Assembly (NCBI GenBank): GCA_964247725.1
Contig: CAXTVM010000069.1
Span: 1 to 11,713 of the forward strand
Reading direction: 5' to 3'
Length of the DNA: 11,713 bases
Source of the DNA: Lichenicola sp964247725
Lineage (GTDB): Bacteria; Pseudomonadota; Alphaproteobacteria; Acetobacterales; Acetobacteraceae
Shown: piece by piece, positions 6,716 to 11,713 of the stretch
How positions within the stretch are numbered: position 1 is the first letter of the stretch
Layout of the letters: every line of letters begins with the position of its first letter
Notes under the pieces: model-generated
The model's input: only the letters and a program-made list of their open reading frames with translations
Database searches by the model: none
What the model was told of the DNA's origin: nothing
Program-made: the position numbers and the translations under genes

Positions 6716-7550
6716 TCGTCTCCGCAGCCGGCTGCAGGCCGGCCTCCTCTCCGCCCTCGTGGCCCTCGCCGCCGCACCCGCGCTGGCCGCGGGCCTGGGC
6801 GACGGCACCACCAGCGGCGCAACCCGGGGCCCTAGCCAGGGCATCGATCCGCAGGCGCTGCTGGCGCGCTCCGACGCCATCCGCAACCCGGCCGGCTCGT
6901 TCTCGGTGTCGGTGCTGCTCACCGAGTATCGCGGCGGCGTCGCCGTCGACAGCGCCGGGCTCTCGGTGTTCTCCCGCCCCGCCGCCGATTCCGGCCAGTA
7001 TGACAACCTGGTGCGCTACGCCGAGCCGGCGCGCGACGCTGGCAAGCTGCTGCTCCATAACGGCCTCGATCTGTGGTTCTTCGATCCGTCGAGTGCCGCC
7101 AGCGTCAGGATCTCGCCGCAGGCGCGGCTGCTCGGCCAAGCCAGCAACGGCGACGTCATGACCGTGAACCTGGCCAAGGACTATCGGGCGACCCTCACAG
7201 GCCTTGCCGATGCCGAGGATGCCGGCCACGCCGTCCATCACTGCGCGATGCTGCACCTCATCGCGGAGCGCCCGGACGTGCCCTACGCGGCGGCCGACTA
7301 CTGGATCGACAGCGCCAGCGCCATGCCGGTGAAGATCAAGTTCCTCACCGCCGAGAACCGCCTGGTCAAGACCGCCTACTTCCGTCGGTTCCAGGCCGTG
7401 ATGGGCATTGACCGACCGACCGAGACCGTCATCCTGGATGGGCTCAACCCAAGCTGGATCACCGTGATGCGCCTATCCGATTACGCGCCGCGCGAGGTTC
7501 CGGCCTCCTGGTTCCAGCGCGACTACCTGCCCCGCTTCACGGGTGGCTGA
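6708..7550 (+). CDS. Secreted LolA-like periplasmic carrier protein
   Basis: A 280-residue exported protein. Residues 1-28 form a signal peptide: a basic start, a hydrophobic run LLSALVALAAAPALA, and a likely cut after ALA near residue 27. No lipobox cysteine is present, so it should be soluble in the periplasm. The body (about 45-270) fits the outer-membrane lipoprotein-sorting protein (LolA_like, PF17131) family. It has the ALLARSDAIRNP opening, the LLHNGLDLWFFDP and SVRISPQARLLG segments of the half-barrel, a VNLAKDY segment, a YWIDSASAMPVKIKFLT strand, and a late LNPSWITVM segment. LolA-like folds shuttle acylated cargo from an inner-membrane ABC extractor to the outer membrane, which fits the genes on both sides. 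AAAGG 9 bases before the ATG and the 8-base overlap with the permease support the start. Recognition of the family is from memory of motifs. Confidence 0.78.
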   Translation: MLDRLRSRLQAGLLSALVALAAAPALAAGLGDGTTSGATRGPSQGIDPQALLARSDAIRNPAGSFSVSVLLTEYRGGVAVDSAGLSVFSRPAADSGQYDNLVRYAEPARDAGKLLLHNGLDLWFFDPSSAASVRISPQARLLGQASNGDVMTVNLAKDYRATLTGLADAEDAGHAVHHCAMLHLIAERPDVPYAAADYWIDSASAMPVKIKFLTAENRLVKTAYFRRFQAVMGIDRPTETVILDGLNPSWITVMRLSDYAPREVPASWFQRDYLPRFTGG

Positions 7551-7553
7551 ACG

Positions 7554-9098
7554 ATGGGGGGCAAGCGCGGCGCGGCGGCCGGTCTCCTGGCCGGGTTTCT
7601 GACCGCCGCGGCGGCACCGGGCGGCGCCGCCGTCGCCGCCCCGGACGCGGCACCCGATCTCCCCGGTGCTGCACCCGCCGCCGCCGCGGCCCTCGCCCCG
7701 ATCCCGCCGGCGGCACCCGCCGACACCGCGCCCGACCTGCCGGGTGCCGTGTCCGCCCGGTTGCCCGGCGGCGCGCCCCCGCTGCCGGCGACCGCGACCG
7801 CCACCTCCGCCACCGGCCCGACCGTGCTCGACCACATCCTCGGCGGCCTCGAGATCGAGGGCTGGTACCAATGGTTCGACCAGCGCGGCGACACCCCGAC
7901 CGGCCTCGAGGAAGGCCACTCCGACGACACCCGCCTGGTATTCGGCTACCGCCAGCGCTTCACGCTGCCGGACGCGTTCTCGCTGACCTTCTCCGACCGG
8001 CTCGACCTCGTCCAGCCGATCGCGAGCTTCAAGCCGGTGACCACCGCGGACGGCCCGGCGGCGCACACCACCAATGCGCTGCGCGAGCTGTTCGTCGGCT
8101 GGCAGGGCGGCTCGGACAAGGCGCCGCTGTTCATCGATGCCGGCCGGGTGAACCTGCGCGACGGCGTCTCGTCCGGCTACAACCCGACCGATTTCTTCAA
8201 GGCGAACGCGGTCGTGCAGACCACGACGCTGGATCCGAACGCGCTCCGCGAGGATCGGCTCGGCACCGTGATGCTGCGCGGCCAGCGGCTCTGGGACTGG
8301 GGCGGCGTCACGCTGGCCTACGCGCCGCGGCTGTCCTCCTCCACCGACCCCTATCGCGGGTTCCGCCGCGAGCCGGATTTCGGCGCCGACCTCGACCGCA
8401 CCAACCGCTACGACGCCGTGTTCGCCAAGATCTCGCCGCAGATCAGCCAGCGCCTGTCGCTGGACGTGCTGGCCTATGCGCGCGAGCAGCAGAACCCCCG
8501 GCTCGGGCTCGATTCCGCACTGCTGCTCGGCTCCTCGGTGGTGGTCGACCTGGAGGCGGCGTTCGGCCGCTTCGACGTGCTGCAGGGCCCGGGCGGCGCG
8601 CTCGACCACCAGCCCGGCACCGAGGGCGCCGGCGGCATCGGCGGCCCGGCCGAATGGCGCGCCCGCGTCGCGATCGGCGCCACCTGGACCACGCCGGTCG
8701 GCGTCAGCCTCACGCTCGAGAACGACTATGCCGGCGACGCGCTGTCGCAGCGAGCCTGGAGCGCCTGGCGGCACCAGGACGACGCGGCGCTGCTGGGCCG
8801 CCTCTACGAGACCCAGGCGTTCCGCAGCGCCGAGCAGGAGCCGCTGGTGCAGGAGGGCTGGTTCGTCCGCGCCGCCGCCGACCGCGTGTTCGACCGTCCC
8901 GGGCTCAGCCTGTCGGCGTTCCTGTTCATCGACGGCTACGACGGCAGCGTGCTCTGGCAGGGCGACGTGTCGCAGACGCTGACCAGAAGCCTGCAGGCGA
9001 CGCTGCAGGGCGGCGGTTATGACGGCGGCCTGCGCAGCGAATACGGCGCCAGCACGCTCAAGCGCTACGTCTCGTTCTACCTGTCCTACCGGCTCTAG
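7554..9098 (+). CDS. Outer-membrane beta-barrel protein of the export operon
   Basis: A 514-residue predicted outer-membrane protein. Residues 1-29 are a signal peptide (GGKRG start, hydrophobic Ala/Leu run, AVAA cut region). Residues 30-90 are a Pro/Ala-rich linker in which APDLPGA occurs twice (33-39 and 59-65). From about 95 to the end the chain shows short amphipathic strands alternating with polar loops, and it closes on FYLSYRL, a typical final beta strand. The DAGRVNLRDGVSSGYNPTDFFK region resembles a GR-N-G-YNPTDFF motif that I recall from large barrels of the DUF1302 or alginate-export type found beside LolA-like genes. It starts 3 bases after the LolA-like stop, with GGGTGG upstream. 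Its likely role is receiver, pore or platform for the exported molecule at the outer membrane. A general porin is the alternative. Confidence 0.75.
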   Translation: MGGKRGAAAGLLAGFLTAAAAPGGAAVAAPDAAPDLPGAAPAAAAALAPIPPAAPADTAPDLPGAVSARLPGGAPPLPATATATSATGPTVLDHILGGLEIEGWYQWFDQRGDTPTGLEEGHSDDTRLVFGYRQRFTLPDAFSLTFSDRLDLVQPIASFKPVTTADGPAAHTTNALRELFVGWQGGSDKAPLFIDAGRVNLRDGVSSGYNPTDFFKANAVVQTTTLDPNALREDRLGTVMLRGQRLWDWGGVTLAYAPRLSSSTDPYRGFRREPDFGADLDRTNRYDAVFAKISPQISQRLSLDVLAYAREQQNPRLGLDSALLLGSSVVVDLEAAFGRFDVLQGPGGALDHQPGTEGAGGIGGPAEWRARVAIGATWTTPVGVSLTLENDYAGDALSQRAWSAWRHQDDAALLGRLYETQAFRSAEQEPLVQEGWFVRAAADRVFDRPGLSLSAFLFIDGYDGSVLWQGDVSQTLTRSLQATLQGGGYDGGLRSEYGASTLKRYVSFYLSYRL

Positions 9099-9103
9099 CG
9101 ACC

Positions 9104-9784
9104 ATGACCACAGCCGCCGCGCCGACCGCGATTCGGATCCTGGCCCGGGCCCCGGCCCGAACTCCTGCGCAGATCCTGCAGGCCCGCATCGACCGGCAGG
9201 GCTTCGAGCGGCTGATGATGCTGACCGATGGCGTGTTCGCCATCGTCATCACGCTGACCGCGCTGGAGCTGCGCCCGCCCGCCGTGACGCCGTCCGGCCT
9301 CGCGGCACTCTGGTCGCTGCTGCGGCCGGGACTGCTGCCGTATGCCCTGACCTTCCTGGTCATCAGCGGCTACTGGTCCGGCCATCGCCGCATGGTGTCC
9401 CGGCTGCACCGGCTGGACGGCGTCACGATCGCGCTGAACCTGCTGTTCCTGGGGCTGGTCGCGCTGCAGCCGGCCGGGTTGCAGCTGCTGATGCGGCCGG
9501 GCAGCATCGCCACCGCCGCCGCCGCCTATGTCGGGCTGGTGTGCCTCACCGGCGTCGTCCAGGCGTCTGCCTGGATCCACGCCTGTTTCGTGGCCAAGCT
9601 CGTCGATGCCTCGCTGAGCCGGCGCGTCCAGCTCGGCCGGCTGGCCTCGATCCTGCTGCTGCCGCTGGCCGCCTCTATGATCGGCCTGTCGACGATGCGG
9701 GAAGGCGGCCCGCTGCCGGCGCTGGCGGTGATGGTCGGCGTCGGCCTGGTCATCCTGTCGCGCCGCCTGACCGACCGCTCCTGA
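9104..9784 (+). CDS. TMEM175-family (DUF1211) membrane protein, putative potassium channel
   Basis: A 226-residue protein of the TMEM175/DUF1211 family. The hallmark near the start of TM1 is RLMMLTDGVFAIVITLTALEL (36-56), matching the RxxAFSDGVFAIxIT pattern with Leu-Thr in place of Phe-Ser. Further helices are at about 68-92 (ending in the family-typical YWSGHRRM), 105-125, 135-157, 178-196 and 203-219, giving six segments. Characterised bacterial members form tetrameric potassium-permeable channels in the inner membrane. An N-terminal stretch of about 30 residues rich in Ala, Pro and Arg precedes TM1. The gene starts 5 bases after the barrel gene's stop with no clear ribosome-binding site, so it probably depends on translational coupling. 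It is the last gene of the operon. Why a channel belongs to this pathway is not evident; it may balance charge or potential. Confidence 0.8.
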   Translation: MTTAAAPTAIRILARAPARTPAQILQARIDRQGFERLMMLTDGVFAIVITLTALELRPPAVTPSGLAALWSLLRPGLLPYALTFLVISGYWSGHRRMVSRLHRLDGVTIALNLLFLGLVALQPAGLQLLMRPGSIATAAAAYVGLVCLTGVVQASAWIHACFVAKLVDASLSRRVQLGRLASILLLPLAASMIGLSTMREGGPLPALAVMVGVGLVILSRRLTDRS

Positions 9785-9794
9785 CCTGCAGGCA

Positions 9795-9812
9795 TGGCGG
9801 GTATTGCCGCCA
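9795..9812 (+). terminator. Small hairpin just after the operon
   Basis: TGGCGG-GTATTG-CCGCCA is a perfect 6-bp stem with a 6-base loop, 10 bases after the stop codon of the last operon gene. No T run follows, so it is at best a weak or partial terminator, perhaps acting together with the large hairpins at 9846-10019. Confidence 0.35.
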
Positions 9813-9845
9813 GGGGAGGCAGGGCACGGCTATCGCATGAGGAAG

Positions 9846-10019
9846 AAGGCCAGGAGCTTTGCCCCTGGACCCCACTGGGGCCGCGGGCCCCAGGCCCCGA
9901 TTCGTTGAGGTCATACCTTCAAGCAGGGACCATCTCCTTACGAAACGGGGTTTGGGGCCGTCGTGCGCAGCACGCTTCGCGTGACGGCCCCAACGGGTCC
10001 AGGGCAGCGCCCTGGCCTT
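9846..10019. repeat. Compound inverted repeat (REP-like), probable two-way terminator
   Basis: AAGGCCAGG at 9846 and CCTGGCCTT ending at 10019 open and close an imperfect inverted repeat of roughly 70-base arms: both arms read as AAGGCCAGG, GCCCTGGACCC and TGGGGCC in order. Each arm also folds alone. CTGGGGCC-GCG-GGCCCCAG at 9875-9893 is a perfect 8-bp stem, and GGGGCCGTC (9954-9962) pairs with GACGGCCCC (9983-9991) around a smaller CACGC-TTC-GCGTG stem. It lies between two convergent transcription units, which suits a bidirectional stop or mRNA-protecting role. The right arm end (9995-10017) is shared with 2122-2144. I recall similar AAGGCCAGGGGC...GCCCTGGCC elements between genes of Acetobacteraceae. 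Confidence 0.7.
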
Positions 10020-10041
10020 CTCCTTCCACGCCTACTCAAAT

Positions 10042-10115
10042 GCGACAGCTTTACCCTTGACCCGTTCAAGGCGAAGCCTCGAGCATCCCTTCATTCTCAT
10101 AATATGGTTCCAACG
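10042..10115 (-). repeat. Dispersed intergenic repeat, copy B (inverted)
   Basis: Read on the minus strand, this segment repeats 2071-2144. It begins CGTTGGAACCAT and has the core CTCGAGGCTTCGCCTTGAAC with its continuation at 10054-10083, which agrees with the plus-strand copy at 25 of 30 bases. It carries a small AGGC-GAA-GCCT hairpin (10069-10079). The two copies are inverted with respect to each other and bracket the whole quorum-sensing operon. Between this copy and panE (10116-10253) I see no gene. Confidence 0.7.
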
Positions 10116-10253
10116 GCCGTCGGCCTTTGCGGACTTGAGCTCGGCTGCCGACGTTGCCGGCTCTGAAGTCTTGATCGCCCTCCCTGGTTGTTTGAGCTGG
10201 CCTGCCATCGAAACAACGATACGTCGCTCCGCCGACTGTTGATCGAACTCGGC

Positions 10254-11177
10254 CTAGACTGACTGAGCTTCCGCCGCGATCATCTCCAGCGGCAACGCCG
10301 CCGCGCGCAGCGTCGGCACCGGCACGCCGAGTGCGTCGGCCCGCCGGATCAGGTCGCCCAGGATAGCATCGGACTCGATCCGGTGCCCGTCGAGCAGGTC
10401 GCGCAGCATCGAGGCGGTGAACGCCGATCCCTGCTCCCGGATCACGCGGAGCGTGGTCTCGATCGCTTTTGGCCGTAGCGCGTGGCCGTCCGCCGCCGCC
10501 ACCGCGCTGCTCTCCTCGAACAGCGCGGTCAGCACCGCGGCACCGGACGGCGTCGCCAGGATCGGCCCGATCGCGCCGCGCGCCAGCGTGGTTCCGGCGG
10601 CGATGGTGGCGATGAAGACGAATTTCTCCCACATCTCCTGCCGCACCGCCGGCGAGCGGCGCACCCGGTAGCGGCCGACCGCGAGGGCCCGCGCCACCGC
10701 CTCCAGCCGGTCCGCCGCGACCGCGCCGCGCCCGCCGAAGATCACGTCCTGAGCGTCGTTCAACTGCTCGATCGCGCCGTCCGCGGCGATCGCGGCGCTC
10801 ACGTAGCAGACCGCGCCCAGCACGCGGTCGACGCCGAACGCCGCATCCAGCCGGTCGAGGTGGGCGAGCCCGTTGAGCAGTGGCACTAGCAGCGTGTCCG
10901 GCCCCATCGCCGGCCGGATGTCGCCGATCGCGCCCTCGAGATCGAACGCCTTGCAGCCCAGCATCACGAGGTCGAACGGAGCGTCGAGCTCAGCCGCCGT
11001 CACGAAGCGGTCCCGGATCACCGCGTCGCCGAGCCGGCTCCGGATGACGAGCCCGGTCTCGGCCAGCCGCGCGGCCCGTGCCGGACGCACCAGGAAACGT
11101 ACCTCGCCCCCATGCTCGGCCATCCGGCCACCGAAATAACCGCCGGTCCCGCCGGCGCCGACGACGAGGGTCCGCAT
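10254..11177 (-). CDS. panE: 2-dehydropantoate 2-reductase (ketopantoate reductase)
   Basis: A 307-residue cytoplasmic reductase that converts ketopantoate to pantoate with NADPH in pantothenate and coenzyme A synthesis. The N-terminal Rossmann motif is GAGGTGGYFGG (7-17). Further family marks are K76 in LGCKAFDL, N102 in PLLNGL, the catalytic-type Lys K185 in MWEKF, and E268 in HRIESDAILGDL near the C-terminus. Length is normal for the family (about 300). I place the start at 11177, because AAGGA lies 8 bases upstream of that ATG; the ATG at 11186 has this AAGG touching it, and longer starts up to 11486 add residues with no family likeness. The frame ends in TAG at 10254-10256. It converges on the export operon across the hairpin region. 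Some PanE-like proteins act on other 2-oxo acids, so the exact substrate is less sure than the family. Confidence 0.88.
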   Translation of the reverse strand: MRTLVVGAGGTGGYFGGRMAEHGGEVRFLVRPARAARLAETGLVIRSRLGDAVIRDRFVTAAELDAPFDLVMLGCKAFDLEGAIGDIRPAMGPDTLLVPLLNGLAHLDRLDAAFGVDRVLGAVCYVSAAIAADGAIEQLNDAQDVIFGGRGAVAADRLEAVARALAVGRYRVRRSPAVRQEMWEKFVFIATIAAGTTLARGAIGPILATPSGAAVLTALFEESSAVAAADGHALRPKAIETTLRVIREQGSAFTASMLRDLLDGHRIESDAILGDLIRRADALGVPVPTLRAAALPLEMIAAEAQSV

Positions 11178-11339
11178 CGTTCGCATCCTTGGAGCTTGGA
11201 GGGTGTCGTGAACCTGCCCCGAGACGGTATCCTCAAACGGGCCCGCCCGACTTGCAATCGGTCGGCATCGCTGGCCTGCGCCGAGACCCGCCAAATGCCG
11301 TGGCACTGAAAACCATCTCGTTGGTTGCAGACGGAACGG

Positions 11340-11640
11340 CCGGCAGCCGACGCCACGCGAGAGATGCCGACGATCGTCCGCGCCTACAACCTGGCAACGG
11401 GCGTCGCCAACACGGAGAGCAGCGGCTATCGCGGGACGATCACGCTCGCCTCGCTCCGAGCGGCCGGGGCTCATCTTGATCGGCATTCGGGCATGCCGAT
11501 CAAGATGCCGCCAACACCCTGTTGCCTCGGAACTGGAGCATCCCGACTGGTTGCTGGCCTGCTGGTCACGTCTCCGGCTGTTCTCGAGGTCGGTCCGGCT
11601 GAGTTGGTGCGAGCCGGATCTCCGGCAGCTATCCTTCTGA
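11340..11640 (+). pseudogene. Frameshifted remnant of a small hypothetical protein
   Basis: The first piece, in frame with ATG 11364, reads PTIVRAYNLATGVANTESSGY followed by RGTITLASLRA. The second piece, one frame away and ending at TGA 11638-11640, reads ASELEHPDWLLACWSRLRLF followed by SRSVRLSWCEPDLRQLSF. I recall these two blocks, an IRAYNxATGVxNTxxSGYHETIT block and a WLLxYWSRxxLFSxxARxxWVEPDL end, from one family of hypothetical proteins of roughly 150-180 residues in alpha- and betaproteobacteria. In an intact member they are separated by more residues than here. The middle is replaced by a perfect hairpin (11472-11507), and the N-terminal part is missing or unrecognisable. The function of the family is unknown to me. 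Confidence 0.5.
11472..11507. repeat. Perfect inverted repeat, 15-bp arms
   Basis: CATCTTGATCGGCAT (11472-11486) is followed by six bases (TCGGGC) and its exact reverse complement ending at 11507. No T run follows on either strand, so it is not a classical terminator. It sits exactly between the two out-of-frame pieces of the remnant gene, so it may be an insertion or a replication-slippage product that disrupted that gene. Confidence 0.8.
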
Positions 11641-11713
11641 TCCTTCGGCGGCCGATCCGTCCGGCCTGTCCGCCGCCCAGCGACGACAGGGCGGCGTCGA
11701 TCCAGCGCTCGGG
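11641..11713. other. Window end, no gene called
   Basis: A minus-strand frame enters from the right edge (PERWIDAALSSLGGGQAGR) and runs to a stop near 11471. It overlaps the remnant gene on the other strand and shows no family I recognise, so it could be the tail of a gene outside the window or chance. Confidence 0.25.

Noticed and set aside
4670..7006. Minus-strand open frame of 778 codons opposite the ABC transporter genes
   Set aside because: It lies antisense to two genes with intact motifs, is rich in Arg, Gly, Ala, His and Asp in the low-complexity way of a shadow frame in GC-rich DNA, and contains no recognisable domain.
7473..8774. Minus-strand open frame of 433 codons opposite the barrel gene
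   Set aside because: It is another antisense shadow; the plus strand encodes a signal peptide and a plausible barrel in the correct operon context.
9840..10120. Possible CRISPR-like array in the repeat-rich intergenic region
   Set aside because: The repeats are inverted and nested, not direct repeats with regular spacers.
10032..10208. Minus-strand frame of 58 codons containing KSAKADGRWNHIM, reminiscent of a YdeI-type tail
   Set aside because: There is no ribosome-binding site, and the C-terminal half lies inside the dispersed repeat, so the coding look is probably accidental.
11178..11486. Upstream extension of the panE frame to a start at 11486
   Set aside because: The extra 103 residues precede the normal N-terminal Rossmann motif, look non-coding, and overlap the remnant gene and hairpin; the ATG at 11177 has a good AAGGA site.
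11471..11713. Minus-strand frame entering from the right edge
   Set aside because: It is antisense to the better-supported remnant gene and has no recognised motif; not enough is visible.

Overview
The window is GC-rich and reads as the chromosome of an alphaproteobacterium, most likely of the Acetobacteraceae/Rhodospirillales type. I base that on base composition, on the style of the protein families, and on GC-rich intergenic repeats of a kind I recall from that group; no rRNA or other phylogenetic marker is present to settle it.

Left part (1-1350): a graveyard of insertion sequences. It holds the C-terminal part of an IS5-type transposase (+), a broken IS3-type orfA/orfB pair (-), and a decayed C-terminal tail of a transposase that I read as IS701-like (+). 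Positions 1351-2061 hold no gene I can support. A dispersed repeat copy (2062-2144) and a 59-codon minus-strand gene (2169-2348) follow.

Centre (2403-9784): one tight seven-gene plus-strand operon. In order it encodes a LuxI-type acyl-homoserine-lactone (AHL) synthase, an ATP-grasp ligase, a LolD/MacB-type ABC ATPase, an FtsX-type permease, a secreted LolA-like periplasmic protein, an outer-membrane beta-barrel protein and a TMEM175-type channel. A 20-bp dyad that fits the lux-box consensus lies upstream of luxI, but no luxR is in the window. Gaps are 41 and 34 bp at the start, then overlaps of 4 and 8 bp, then gaps of 3 and 5 bp. The layout suggests a signal-controlled (or signal-making) biosynthesis and export pathway running from cytoplasm to outer membrane: AHL synthase and ligase make or modify a small molecule, the ABC pair moves it out of or extracts it from the inner membrane, the LolA-like protein carries it across the periplasm, and the barrel receives or releases it. 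This is inference; I do not know a described system with this gene set.

Right part (9785-11713): a 470-bp convergent intergenic region with strong hairpins and an inverted copy of the 2062-2144 repeat, then panE (ketopantoate reductase, -), then a frameshifted remnant of an unnamed small protein family interrupted by a perfect 15-bp-arm hairpin. The operon and its divergent small gene are thus bracketed by inverted repeat copies and flanked on both sides by decayed sequence, which suggests an accessory island.
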